DNA of 21,553 nt from Palsa-513 sp050010595 (GTDB lineage: Bacteria > Actinomycetota > Thermoleophilia > Solirubrobacterales > Solirubrobacteraceae): the NCBI GenBank assembly GCA_050010595.1, contig JBEKKS010000023.1:1-21553 (forward strand), read 5' to 3'. The notes under the pieces are model-generated. The model ran no database searches. It saw nothing but the letters and a program-made list of their open reading frames with translations, and was not told the origin of the DNA. Made by a program: the position numbers and the translations under genes. Below are positions 6,963 to 15,149 of the stretch, one piece after another. How positions within the stretch are numbered: position 1 is the stretch's first letter; every line of letters starts with the position of its first letter.

Positions 6963-8843
6963 TCAGACCTGCTCGCTCGCAGGCTCTTTCTCAGCCGAAC
7001 GGCGCCGTCCGCCCCTGCGGCCGCGGCGCCGAGGGGCTGATTGTACGGCATCACCGGGCTCCTCCGCCGCCGGAGCGCCGCCGTCGAGCGGCTCCGCGTT
7101 GGCGGCCGTGCGATCGACCTGCGTGAGGCGAACCATCAGCTTCTCGCCGACCGACCGAGCAGCGCCGCGGACCGAGATGATGTAGCCGTCGATTTTCGCG
7201 ACGCCTGCATCGGCGTCGTACATGTGCGGCTCGACGATCTCGACGAGCAGCTCGTCGCCGACGCGGAACGGCACCGCGCGCTCGAGGACCTCCTCACTTG
7301 TGCCCTCGAAGGTCACGAGGAAGTGATCGAGCGCGAGACCCTCCGAGCCCTCGAAATAGAACCGCTTGCCGGTCTGCTGCTCGAGCAGCTGGAGGACATG
7401 GCCGCCATGGCCGGTGAACTCGGCGCTGACGCGCGGGTTCATCTGAACCAGGAACGCCTCTGCCGTCGGATTCGCTGTTGCGAGATCGCGAAGGCGGCGC
7501 TCGAACTCGATCGAGATCGTCTCCTCGGAGCGGATCACCCCGTCTCCGTGACAGGTCGGGCAGGGCCGGGTCATGATCTCGCGGATCCCCTCGGTGACGT
7601 TCTGTCGCGTCATCTCGACGAGACCGAGCTTCGAGATCTCGGCGGTGAAGGTCTTCGTGCGGTCCTCGTCGAGCGACTTGCGCAGCGTCTTCATCACCGC
7701 GTCGCGGTTGCGAGCGCGCGCCATGTCGATGAAGTCGATGACGATGATGCCGCCGATGTCGCGCAAGCGCAGCTGGTTGACGACCTCCTCCGCAGCCTCG
7801 AGGTTCGTCTTCGTGATCGTGTCCTCGAGGCGGGCGCCCTTGCCGCGGCCGATGAACGAGCCCGTGTTCACGTCGATCACCGTCAGTGCCTCGGCGTAGT
7901 CGATCATCAGGTAGCCGCCGCTCGGCAAATCCACGCGCCGCCCGATCATGCCCTCGATCACCGGCGTGACCTTGTAGGCGTCAAGCACCGGCACGGCGCC
8001 TTCGTAGAGCTCGACGCGGTCGACGAGCTCGGGGGCGGTGCGGCTGAAGAACGAGACGAGGCGGTGATGCTGTTCCGGGTCATCGACGATCGCGCGCTCG
8101 AAGTGCTCGGAATAGATGTCGCGCACGACGCGCACCGCGAGGTCCGCCTCCTGGAAGACGAGCGCCGGAGCCTTCGCCTCGGCGACGCGACGCTCGAGAA
8201 CCTCATGCAGCTTGAAGAGGTAGAGCAGCTCGCGCTCGAAGTCGGCGCGAGTCGCACCATGGGCTGCCGTGCGGACGATCGCGCCGCCGCCGCGCAGGTC
8301 GAGACCCGATGTCTCGCGGCGCAGGCGGTCGCGCTCCTTGTCGTCCAGCCGCCGGGAGACGCCAATGCCCTCGCCGGTAGGCGTATAGACCATGTAGCGC
8401 CCGGCGATCGTCAGGTCCATCGAAAGGCGTGCGCCCTTCGTCTTGAGCGGATCCTTGACGACCTGGACGACGACCTCCTGGCCGGGACCCAGCAGCTCGG
8501 AGATGTCCATCGTCTCCTTGCCCGAGCCGCGGCCGCGGCGGGGCGCCTCAACGCCCGGCAGGACGATCTCGTCGACGTGCAGGAAGCCGTTCTTGTCGAG
8601 GCCGATGTCGATGAACGCGGCCTCGAGGCCGACGAGAACGTTGTCGACGACGCCCTTGTAGATGTTGCCGACGATCGAGCGCGCGCCACGGCGCTCGAGG
8701 TAGAGCTCAGCTACTCGATATCCGCGAGATGGGTCGGCGGCAGCGGAGCGCCGCTTCGCGCCGCCCGGCTTGCCGGTCGCGGCCTCGAGCAGCGCGACGC
8801 GGGTCTCGCCACGAGAGACGCTGACCAAAACTTGTTTTTTCAC
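6963..8843 (-). CDS. rng: Rne/Rng family ribonuclease (RNase E/G) with C-terminal TRAM-like domain
   Basis: 626 residues from GTG 8843, whose product 'MKKQVLVSVSRGETRVALLE' matches the family start. A split S1 RNA-binding domain lies at about 36-145, then the RNase H-like/DNase I-like catalytic core with metal-binding D324 ('LTVIDVNTGSF') and D370 ('IIVIDFIDM'), and the zinc-link CPTC (428-431) used for oligomerisation. Residues about 524-585 resemble a TRAM domain ('VGDELLVEIVEP … AGVAKIDGYIISVRGAARSVGEKLMVRLTQV'), followed by an Arg-rich tail (605-615). It cleaves single-stranded RNA in mRNA decay and rRNA/tRNA maturation. The gene follows rodA by 19 nt and precedes rplU by 2 nt. No clear Shine-Dalgarno is seen. 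Whether it is closer to RNase E or G is unresolved: it lacks a long RNase E scaffold. Confidence 0.94.
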   Translation of the reverse strand: MKKQVLVSVSRGETRVALLEAATGKPGGAKRRSAAADPSRGYRVAELYLERRGARSIVGNIYKGVVDNVLVGLEAAFIDIGLDKNGFLHVDEIVLPGVEAPRRGRGSGKETMDISELLGPGQEVVVQVVKDPLKTKGARLSMDLTIAGRYMVYTPTGEGIGVSRRLDDKERDRLRRETSGLDLRGGGAIVRTAAHGATRADFERELLYLFKLHEVLERRVAEAKAPALVFQEADLAVRVVRDIYSEHFERAIVDDPEQHHRLVSFFSRTAPELVDRVELYEGAVPVLDAYKVTPVIEGMIGRRVDLPSGGYLMIDYAEALTVIDVNTGSFIGRGKGARLEDTITKTNLEAAEEVVNQLRLRDIGGIIVIDFIDMARARNRDAVMKTLRKSLDEDRTKTFTAEISKLGLVEMTRQNVTEGIREIMTRPCPTCHGDGVIRSEETISIEFERRLRDLATANPTAEAFLVQMNPRVSAEFTGHGGHVLQLLEQQTGKRFYFEGSEGLALDHFLVTFEGTSEEVLERAVPFRVGDELLVEIVEPHMYDADAGVAKIDGYIISVRGAARSVGEKLMVRLTQVDRTAANAEPLDGGAPAAEEPGDAVQSAPRRRGRRGGRRRSAEKEPASEQV

Positions 8844-8862
8844 GAAGAACGTCCATTTCTGT

Positions 8863-10026
8863 CTAGACGCGTAGCGCGCGACCGCGGGGTGCGCTTGCCA
8901 CACGGGCCTGACCGTAGATCGACTGCAGCAGGCCGAGGGTAAGGAAAGTGGTTATGACCGAGGAGCCGCCGTAGCTCATGAGCGGAAGAGTGACGCCGGT
9001 AATCGGCATGATCCCGATTGCCATGCCGACGTTCACGAAGACCTGGAACAGGATCATCGCAATGGCCCCGGCGGCAAGCAGCGCCGCGAAGAGGTTCTTG
9101 GCGTTAGCTGTGATGCGCAACGTTCGCCAGATCATCAGCGCGTAGAGCGATAGGACGATTGCGCCACCAACAAAGCCTAGACGCTCGCCGACAACTGTGA
9201 AGATGAAATCCGTCGGCGCCTCGGTACCGACGAGCCCGAGCGAGGTCTGAGTGGCACCCGCGCCGCGACCGGTTCCCTCCCCGGCACCGACGGCAATGAC
9301 CGACTGGGCCTGCTGGTAGTCATGTGAGTTGGGGTTCTGCGACGGGCTCAAGAACCCTGTTAGCCGCTGCTCCTCGTAGTGCTGCAGCACGTGCACGCCC
9401 AGCGCCGGGGCGATCACCAGGGCGACGAGCAACGCGCCTACTCCGACGCCGGCGAGCGCGAGCAGATGGCGCGCCGGTATCCCTGCGATGTAGAGGATCG
9501 CGAAGGCGATCGCCAGGTAGACGAGCCCCGAGCCGAGATCGGGCTCCTTGATGACGAGCGCCGCCGGCAGGATCGCGCACGCCATCACTCGGATCGTCAG
9601 CGCGGTTGCCGACGTGCGCCGCGCGCTGTCGGCGACAAGCGCAGCGAGGAAGACGATCAGCAGAACCTTGCCGAGCTCAGAGGCTTGGAAGGACACCCCG
9701 GCGATCGTGACGGCGCGCGCCGCACCGTTGACGGGGCTGCCAACAGCGATCACGAACAGGATCGAGCCGATCATCAGCGCGTAAAGCACCCACTTGAACT
9801 CGCGCAGGCGCCAGTAGTCGAGGCGTGAGAGACCGAGCATGAGGACGAAGCCGACGGCGAGATAGACAGCCTGGCGGCTCACGTACCCGGGGGCAGTGCC
9901 GTGCAAGACGATCAGGGAGCAAACGCCGAGCCCGGCGGCTGCAAGTGCCAGCAGCGGGTCGAAAGTGATCAGCGGAGCGCGCAGCGAGACTGCCCGCTCC
10001 CTGCCTGGCATCGCGCGAACCGCCAT
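8863..10026 (-). CDS. rodA: RodA, SEDS-family peptidoglycan glycosyltransferase
   Basis: 387 residues with about ten hydrophobic segments. RodA polymerises lipid II into glycan strands during side-wall growth and works in a complex with the class B PBP encoded just upstream. SEDS signatures are present: 'FQASELGK' (113-120), 'EPDLGSG' (161-167), the extracytoplasmic loop 'RLTGFLSPSQNPNSHDYQQA' (221-240), 'PTDFIFTVVGE' (271-281) and the late 'MPITGVTLPLMSYGGSS'. ATG 10026 is chosen because it overlaps the PBP2 stop by one base (TGATG) and gives a normal N-terminus; the frame is open further upstream, but that part is inside the PBP2 gene. The usual Gln of QPDLG is Glu here. Stop TAG at 8865-8863. 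Confidence 0.96.
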   Translation of the reverse strand: MAVRAMPGRERAVSLRAPLITFDPLLALAAAGLGVCSLIVLHGTAPGYVSRQAVYLAVGFVLMLGLSRLDYWRLREFKWVLYALMIGSILFVIAVGSPVNGAARAVTIAGVSFQASELGKVLLIVFLAALVADSARRTSATALTIRVMACAILPAALVIKEPDLGSGLVYLAIAFAILYIAGIPARHLLALAGVGVGALLVALVIAPALGVHVLQHYEEQRLTGFLSPSQNPNSHDYQQAQSVIAVGAGEGTGRGAGATQTSLGLVGTEAPTDFIFTVVGERLGFVGGAIVLSLYALMIWRTLRITANAKNLFAALLAAGAIAMILFQVFVNVGMAIGIMPITGVTLPLMSYGGSSVITTFLTLGLLQSIYGQARVASAPRGRALRV

Positions 10027-11930
10027 CAGAACGTCGTCCCCGTACCGCGCACGACCGACTCCGGCAGCCCGAACCACTTGGCAAGGATCATGCGCGCCGC
10101 CGGCGCGGCCGCCTGATCGCCGTAGCCGCCCTGCTGAACTGTCACCGCGACGACGATCGGGCGTTTAGCGTCGGGCGCGTAGCAGACGTACCAGGACTGG
10201 TCGTCGTTGGGGTCCCCGGTCACCGTCTGCGCGGTCCCCGTCTTGCCGTAGACGGTCCGCGGGAAGCTGCCAAAGACGTCGTCGGAGGTTCCCGATGCGC
10301 CCTGCGCGGCGAGATGCAGCCCGGCGAGAATCGTCGAGAGGTAGCTGTCGTAGTAGCTCGGAATCGCGCGGCGCGCCGGGGCCGCCAGGTGCTCGATCAG
10401 CTTGCCGGACGGACTATCGATCGCGAGGCCGAGATGCGGCGTGACGACGTAGCCGCCGTTGGCGAGCGCCGAGTAGGCGACCGCCATCTGAATCGGCGAC
10501 GCCTGAAGCTGGCCCTGGCCGGTAGCCAGCTGCACGTTCTGACCGATCGTCCAGGCCGGATAGTCCGCGAGGTGCGCCTTGTCGAGGCGAGCGTCCGCCT
10601 GCGCGCTAGGCACGTACCCGCTCACCTCGCCCGGGAGGTCGATTCCAGTCGGGTGGCCGAGGCCGAGCAACTTCGCGACGTGCTGGATCAGCGTGCCGTG
10701 CGCGTTGGCGAGCGCGCCAAGCTCGTAGAAGTAGGTGTCTTCCGATACCTCGAGCGCGTGGTCGAGGTCGTTCGCACCGTAGTCGGCGCCATCGGAGTTG
10801 CAGAACGCCTGACCCGAGATCGAGAGGCAGCCGCCGCTGCCGGTGCCGCCTAGCAGCGACGAAGGCGTGATCAGGCCGGCAGCGAGCCCGGCAAGCGCTG
10901 TGATCGGCTTGAACGTCGAGCCCGTCGGGTAGACGGACTGGATCGCACGGTCGAGGAACGCGTCGCCTGCGGACTGTGCGTTGTACTCGCTCTGGCTGAT
11001 GAACGGGCGCGACATCACGTTCGGGTTGAACGACGGGACCGAGCCGAGCGCGAGCACCTGGCCGTTGTCGGGGTCGAGCGCGATGAAGGCGGCAGCCGTG
11101 CCGGGGTAATGGTTCAGGTGCGAGAGGTGCATCGCGACCGCCATCGCGTGCAGACCCTCCTGCTCGAGCGGCAGGTCGAGCGAGGTCACCAGGTTGTCGC
11201 CGGCGCGCGGTCGCTTGGTGATCGATTGCTTGCCGGTCGGGACCCCCAGCGAGTTAACCTGGATCTGCTGGGCGCCGTCAGCACCACGCAGGTAACTGTC
11301 GTACTGGTACTCGAGCCCGGTCTGGCCGACCACGTTGCCCGCCGGGACCCCCTTGAACTCGGGGTCGGACTCCTCGGCCTGGCTGAGATCACCCACGTAT
11401 CCGAGGACCTGCGCCGCGAGCGAGCCGTAAGGGTAGTTGCGAACATCGCTCTGCTGCTCGACGACACCGGGGAAGCTCGACTTGTGCTCGGCGAGATAGA
11501 TCAGCGCAGCACTCGGGATGTCCGCCTCGATCGTGACCGGTGCGTAGCTGTCGCACACACCGACGGTCTTGGCGACCTGCCGCTCGGGCAGCTTCAGTAC
11601 GCCGGCGAGGCGGGTGTAGAGCGCCACGCGCCGCGCCGGCGCGCTCGGCAGCTCATCGCAGACGATCGCCGCGATCGCCGCCGAGTGCACGTTCGCGATG
11701 ACGCGACCGTCGCGATCGAGGATCTCGCCGCGCGCAGCGGGGATCGCGATGTCACGCGCGACGTTCGCGTTCGCGAGCGACACGTTCTGCCGGCCCGTGA
11801 GGATCTGCAGGTACCAGAGACGGAAAACCACGATCGCAAAGAGGACGACGACGAGCACGCCGAGCAGCTCGACGCGCCGCCCGAGCACCGGGGGTAGCGG
11901 TGCGCGCCGCTGCGCGGGCCGCTCGATCAT
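10026..11930 (-). CDS. mrdA: Penicillin-binding protein 2 (class B transpeptidase)
   Basis: 634 residues. A short cytoplasmic N-terminus and one membrane helix (about 21-42) are followed by the PBP dimerisation region (about 60-245, 'PAARGEILDRDGRVIA') and the transpeptidase domain. The active site is complete: S338-T-F-K341, S396-E-D398 in the SxN/SxD position, and K563-T-G565. It cross-links peptidoglycan outside the membrane during elongation, with RodA as partner polymerase. ATG 11930 overlaps the mreD stop by 4 nt (ATGA), and its stop overlaps the rodA start by 1 nt. The frame stays open upstream to 12896 through mreD, but that part is antisense-style noise of GC-rich DNA and not PBP sequence. 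Confidence 0.96.
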   Translation of the reverse strand: MIERPAQRRAPLPPVLGRRVELLGVLVVVLFAIVVFRLWYLQILTGRQNVSLANANVARDIAIPAARGEILDRDGRVIANVHSAAIAAIVCDELPSAPARRVALYTRLAGVLKLPERQVAKTVGVCDSYAPVTIEADIPSAALIYLAEHKSSFPGVVEQQSDVRNYPYGSLAAQVLGYVGDLSQAEESDPEFKGVPAGNVVGQTGLEYQYDSYLRGADGAQQIQVNSLGVPTGKQSITKRPRAGDNLVTSLDLPLEQEGLHAMAVAMHLSHLNHYPGTAAAFIALDPDNGQVLALGSVPSFNPNVMSRPFISQSEYNAQSAGDAFLDRAIQSVYPTGSTFKPITALAGLAAGLITPSSLLGGTGSGGCLSISGQAFCNSDGADYGANDLDHALEVSEDTYFYELGALANAHGTLIQHVAKLLGLGHPTGIDLPGEVSGYVPSAQADARLDKAHLADYPAWTIGQNVQLATGQGQLQASPIQMAVAYSALANGGYVVTPHLGLAIDSPSGKLIEHLAAPARRAIPSYYDSYLSTILAGLHLAAQGASGTSDDVFGSFPRTVYGKTGTAQTVTGDPNDDQSWYVCYAPDAKRPIVVAVTVQQGGYGDQAAAPAARMILAKWFGLPESVVRGTGTTF

Positions 11931-12868
11931 GCGCGCGAGAGCGGGCTGAGCCCGCCGGTCGGAGTCGGGGCGCCCTGCGGACGGCGCTCGCTGTGGGGGA
12001 GCGCCGGCAGCAGCAGGCGGCGGGTCAGCGTGTAGACCGGAATCGCGATCAGCGAGTTCAGGACCGTCGTCTTGAGGATCGCGCCGACGAGTCCCGTACT
12101 GACGGGCGTGTTCACACCGAGCATGAACTCGATCGCGCCGTAGCCGGCAAGCGAGGTGACCGTCGCGGCCCCTCCCAGCAGGAGACGCGTGAGCGGGGCC
12201 GATGGCGCACGCAGCTCGCGCAGCCGCCCCGCGCCGTAACCGATCAGCGTGAATAGCAGCGAGGAGATCCCGAGCGTCTGGACGAAGGCGAGATCCACGA
12301 ACAGGCCGAGACCGAAGCCGAACCCAGCGCCCGCTAGCGAGCCGCAGAGAAAGCCCGCCGAAGCGACGACGAGCGGGGTCACGTCGGCGCTGACGCCGAG
12401 CACCGCGATCTGCGAGACGACGAGCAGCTGCAGCATCCCGGCGAGCAGGCCAAGCCCGACGAGCCGAAGCGCGAGACCGGTACCGTCGATCTGGGTGCGC
12501 GGCGGACGCTCTGGCGAGGGACGGCGACGGCGCAGCGTCAGCTTGCGCGGAACCCGCTCCGGGTCGGCCGGTCGCGCGACGCGCCGGCGGCGGAAGCTCA
12601 GCGAGCGCGCGAGCGCACGCGGAGGGGTGAGCTCGCGGCGCTTCGCGCCGCGGCGGCGGAAGCTCAAGCCGCTCGCGGCCCCGAGCTTGGGCGCCGAGGC
12701 CGGTCGACGCTTCGTGCTGCGGCGGAAGGACAGACCGCGCGCGGCGTCCTCGCGCCGCCGCGGTACCGCGTTCGAGCGCCAGCGGCCGCGGAACGAGAGC
12801 TTCGCCGGACTGTGCGCGGCCTGCGAGCGCGCCGCCCGCGGACGGCGACGGCGCCAGGGAAGCCTCAT
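11927..12868 (-). CDS. mreD: MreD with a long basic, repeat-bearing N-terminal extension
   Basis: 313 residues, while MreD is usually about 160-180. Residues about 130-295 carry five or six hydrophobic segments typical of MreD, the integral membrane adaptor between MreC and the RodA/PBP2 pair. Residues 1-128 are a cytoplasm-facing, Arg-rich extension. In it a motif L-[S/P/T]-[F/W/L]-R recurs at residues 3, 24, 46, 68, 90 and 110. ATG 12868 overlaps the mreC stop by 4 nt (ATGA), matching the coupling seen at the downstream mreD/PBP2 junction and supporting the long form. No ATG or GTG in frame is apparent between the extension and the first membrane helix (one in-frame TTG at 12667). The role of the extension is unknown. 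Confidence 0.9.
   Translation of the reverse strand: MRLPWRRRRPRAARSQAAHSPAKLSFRGRWRSNAVPRRREDAARGLSFRRSTKRRPASAPKLGAASGLSFRRRGAKRRELTPPRALARSLSFRRRRVARPADPERVPRKLTLRRRRPSPERPPRTQIDGTGLALRLVGLGLLAGMLQLLVVSQIAVLGVSADVTPLVVASAGFLCGSLAGAGFGFGLGLFVDLAFVQTLGISSLLFTLIGYGAGRLRELRAPSAPLTRLLLGGAATVTSLAGYGAIEFMLGVNTPVSTGLVGAILKTTVLNSLIAIPVYTLTRRLLLPALPHSERRPQGAPTPTGGLSPLSRA
12541..12868 (-). repeat. Coding repeat array: L-S-F-R-R motifs in the MreD extension
   Basis: Motif starts (first base of the Leu codon on the minus strand) are at 12862, 12799, 12733, 12667, 12601 and 12541, spaced 63, 66, 66, 66 and 60 bp. The residues are LPWRRRR, LSFRGRW, LSFRRST, LSFRRRG, LSFRRRR and LTLRRRR. Between motifs the sequence is diverged and rich in Pro, Ala, Arg and Ser. 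The best conserved DNA core, seen on the plus strand, is GCGGCGGAAGCTCA, present near 12588-12600 and 12653-12666. Confidence 0.8.
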
Positions 12869-13800
12869 CGACCGGCCCGTCCCGTCCTGCTGCCAAGTGC
12901 GGAGCCCTGCGAGACGCCGCTCGAGCCGGTTGACCCGTGCTTGGGGTGAGCGACAGTTGCCTGCGCGCCGCGCTGATCCTTCGGATGCGTCAAGACCTCT
13001 ACGTGCTCGAGCTGGCGAACGTTCGCGTAGGGCGCGAGCGTGATCGTCTGGGTCGTCGGGTCGATCGCGGTGACGCGCCCGATCGGGATGTTCGGCGGGA
13101 ATTGCGAGGGACCGGTGCCGGCGGTGACGATCGAGTCGCCGCGCGCGATGTCCATGCTGCTCGCGAAGTCGAGCACGAGCTGATTCGGGCCGCCGGGCGC
13201 CGGCTCGACGATCCCCCAGGCACCGCTCGAAGCATCGCGCGCATCGGCGGCAAAGCTCGCATCGGTCAGCAGGGTCACCTCGGCTGCGCTACCGCTGACG
13301 GTCGAGACCTTCCCGACAAGCCCGTCGCCGTCGATCACTACATCGCCGGTACGGATCCCTGCGTCGCTGCCGGCGTCGATCGTGACGTGCGAGTACCAGA
13401 CGCTCGGCGCCTCGTCGGTGACCTGCGCGACCACCTGGTCATAGCTCGTCACGCCGAGCTCCTGGTCCAACGTGAACTGGCCTCGCAGCTGGGAGAGCTC
13501 GCGGCGATCGGCTTCGAGCGCTGCGTTCTCGGCGACGAGCTTGCGATTCTCGGCGCGGTAGACGTCACGCTCGTGCGTCGCGTGAGCGACATCGTCGATC
13601 GCCCGGAGAACGTCGCGGACAGGGGTCAACAGCGTGTTCGCGCCGTCTTCGATCGGCGTGAACAGGTCGAGAAAGCCGGACTGCACGGCGCCCAGCGGCC
13701 CACCGGACGAACTGCCCAGGGACGCGCTCAGCAGAATCACCGAGAGGGCGACAAGCAGCCCGAGAACTGCGCGGCGTCGGCGAACTGTGTTCTTGTACAC
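12865..13800 (-). CDS. mreC: MreC, rod shape-determining periplasmic scaffold
   Basis: 311 residues. A short basic N-terminus (VRRRR, 6-10) precedes one membrane helix (about 11-28), a coiled coil (about 66-107, 'ERDVYRAENRKLVAENAALE') and the tandem beta-barrel MreC domain (about 120-270) with the conserved glycine turns of 'DAGSDAGIRTGDVVIDGDGL'. A Gly/Ser-rich tail of about 40 residues follows. MreC organises the elongasome outside the membrane. GTG 13800 is preferred because it gives the usual spacing to the membrane helix; an in-frame GTG at 13860 would add 20 non-family residues. Neither has a convincing Shine-Dalgarno. It follows mreB by 63 nt and its stop overlaps the mreD start by 4 nt. 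Confidence 0.94.
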   Translation of the reverse strand: MYKNTVRRRRAVLGLLVALSVILLSASLGSSSGGPLGAVQSGFLDLFTPIEDGANTLLTPVRDVLRAIDDVAHATHERDVYRAENRKLVAENAALEADRRELSQLRGQFTLDQELGVTSYDQVVAQVTDEAPSVWYSHVTIDAGSDAGIRTGDVVIDGDGLVGKVSTVSGSAAEVTLLTDASFAADARDASSGAWGIVEPAPGGPNQLVLDFASSMDIARGDSIVTAGTGPSQFPPNIPIGRVTAIDPTTQTITLAPYANVRQLEHVEVLTHPKDQRGAQATVAHPKHGSTGSSGVSQGSALGSRTGRAGR

Positions 13801-13863
13801 GAGCGATGGGGTCGCGCTACAGGTTACGCGGCGCGCAGGCGCACGGTCGCCGGCAGCCACGCA

Positions 13864-14916
13864 CTAATAACGCCGGCGCCCCCGCTTGCGGCCGTGACGA
13901 TTCGTTCGCTGGATCACCTCGAACTCCTCGAGCGAGCGTCCCGAGCCGACCGCGACGCAGGTGAGCGGCGACTCGGCGATGTGCGCCGGCATGTTCGTCT
14001 CCTGGCGCATTCGCTCGTCAAGACCGTGCAGGAGCGAGCCACCGCCGGCAAGCATCATTCCGCGGTCCATGATGTCCGAAGCGAGCTCGGGCGGGGTGCG
14101 ATCGAGCGTTACCTTGACGGCGCCGACGATCTGCGCCAATGGCTCCTCGAGGGCTCCGCGGATCTCCTCGCTCGTCAGGACGACCGTCTTGGGCAAGCCG
14201 GTGACGATGTCGCGACCGCGAATCTCCGCCTGGAGCTCCTCGGCCATCGGGTACGCAGAGCCGATCTCGAGCTTGAGCTCCTCGGCGGTCTGCTGGCCGA
14301 TCAGGACCTTGTACTCGCGTTTCGCGTAGTTGATGATCGCGTTGTCGAGCTCGTCGCCGGCAACGCGGATCGACTCTGAGACGACGATCCCGCCAAGCGA
14401 GATAACGGCGACCTCGGAGGTGCCACCGCCGATGTCGACGATCATCGAGCCGGTCGGCTCGCCAACCGGCAGGCCCGCGCCGATCGCCGCCGCCATCGGC
14501 TCCTCGATCAGATAAGCCTCGCGAGCACCAGCCGACAGGCACGCTTCCTCGACCGCGCGCTTCTCGACGCCGGTGACGCCCGACGGGACGCAGACGACGA
14601 CGCGCGGATGCGCGAAGCGACTCTGATGCACCTTCTGGATGAAGTGGCGCAGCATCTCCTCGGTCACGTCGAAGTCGGCGATTACACCGTCCTTCAGCGG
14701 CCGGATCGCCGTGATCGTCCCCGGGGTTCGCCCGAGCATCCGCTTCGCCTCGATCCCCACCGCATGGACCTCGTTGGTGCGCGAGTCGATCGCGACGACG
14801 CTCGGCTCCGAGAGGACAATGCCGCGTCCGCGCATGTAGACGAGCGTGTTGGCCGTGCCGAGATCGACCGCGAGGTCGCGGCCGCCCAAACCTGTCATGT
14901 GGCTAAAGAGACCCAT
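13864..14916 (-). CDS. mreB: MreB, actin-like rod shape cytoskeletal protein
   Basis: 350 residues. Actin-fold nucleotide motifs are intact: phosphate 1 'DLAVDLGTANTLVY' (14-27), phosphate 2 'VDIGGGTSEVAVISLGG' (160-176) and adenosine 'LAGGGSLLHGL' (289-299). MreB forms membrane-bound filaments that guide the RodA-PBP2 synthase. The start ATG 14916 gives 'MGLFSHMTGLGGRDLAVD', the usual N-terminus including the short membrane-binding leader; ATG 14898 is an alternative. No Shine-Dalgarno is visible. The C-terminus carries an unusually basic tail (RTNRHGRKRGRRRY, 337-350) after the conserved 'SLEEFEVIQR'. It is the first gene of the mre-mrd run and lies after a gene-free region that probably holds its promoter. 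Confidence 0.97.
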   Translation of the reverse strand: MGLFSHMTGLGGRDLAVDLGTANTLVYMRGRGIVLSEPSVVAIDSRTNEVHAVGIEAKRMLGRTPGTITAIRPLKDGVIADFDVTEEMLRHFIQKVHQSRFAHPRVVVCVPSGVTGVEKRAVEEACLSAGAREAYLIEEPMAAAIGAGLPVGEPTGSMIVDIGGGTSEVAVISLGGIVVSESIRVAGDELDNAIINYAKREYKVLIGQQTAEELKLEIGSAYPMAEELQAEIRGRDIVTGLPKTVVLTSEEIRGALEEPLAQIVGAVKVTLDRTPPELASDIMDRGMMLAGGGSLLHGLDERMRQETNMPAHIAESPLTCVAVGSGRSLEEFEVIQRTNRHGRKRGRRRY

Positions 14917-15006
14917 CGTGGAGGCGCTGAGACCGGGCAGGTGCGCCGCGTCTGTCCCTCTGGCGAGGGTGCGCGAATCGCGGACGGGGGTTCCCACCTG
15001 GCGGCG

Positions 15007-15012
15007 ATTGTA
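15007..15012 (-). promoter_or_regulatory. Candidate -10 element of the mreB promoter
   Basis: TACAAT on the minus strand (15012-15007) matches the sigma-70 -10 consensus at five of six bases and stands out in GC-rich DNA. It would place transcription start near 15000 and give a leader of about 84 nt before mreB. The hexamer 17 nt upstream (GACCGG) is a poor -35, so the assignment rests on the -10 and on location. Confidence 0.35.
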
Positions 15013-15134
15013 GCGGAGCGGTTTTCGCCCCGGTCCGGGCGCGCCCTGCCATGCCGGCGCAAAAAAGACTGCAAATACAGGTGGTGACGGCCTTAGTGCC
15101 TGCGCCGGTAGGGCAGGTCGCTCACCGGACGCGG

Positions 15135-15149
15135 GCGCTGCAACAGCGC
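15135..15149 (-). terminator. Hairpin downstream of maf, possible terminator
   Basis: A perfect 6-bp stem with a 3-nt loop (GCGCTG, CAA, CAGCGC on the plus strand) lies about 73 nt past the maf stop on the minus strand, at the end of the valS-folC-ndk-maf run. No U-tract follows directly; the nearest T6 on that strand is at 15066-15061. It is a weak candidate. Confidence 0.3.

Noticed and set aside
7041..8942. Long plus-strand open frame opposite RNase E/G (633 codons)
   Set aside because: It is antisense to a well-recognised gene and its product is Arg/Asp/Val/Leu-rich with no family features.
10735..10743. SED in place of SxN in PBP2 as a sign of inactivation
   Set aside because: SxD is a common variant in PBP2 proteins, and SxxK and KTG are intact.
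12541..12868. Possible CRISPR-like or non-coding tandem repeat
   Set aside because: Only the short motif is similar between units, the period is a multiple of three (66 bp mostly), and conservation is at amino-acid level inside the mreD frame.
11931..12896. Upstream 5' extension of the PBP2 frame to a 956-residue protein
   Set aside because: This stretch overlaps mreD in another frame, has no PBP homology, and consists of Arg/Ala/Pro-rich sequence typical of open wrong frames in GC-rich DNA. The ATGA overlap at 11930 marks the real start.
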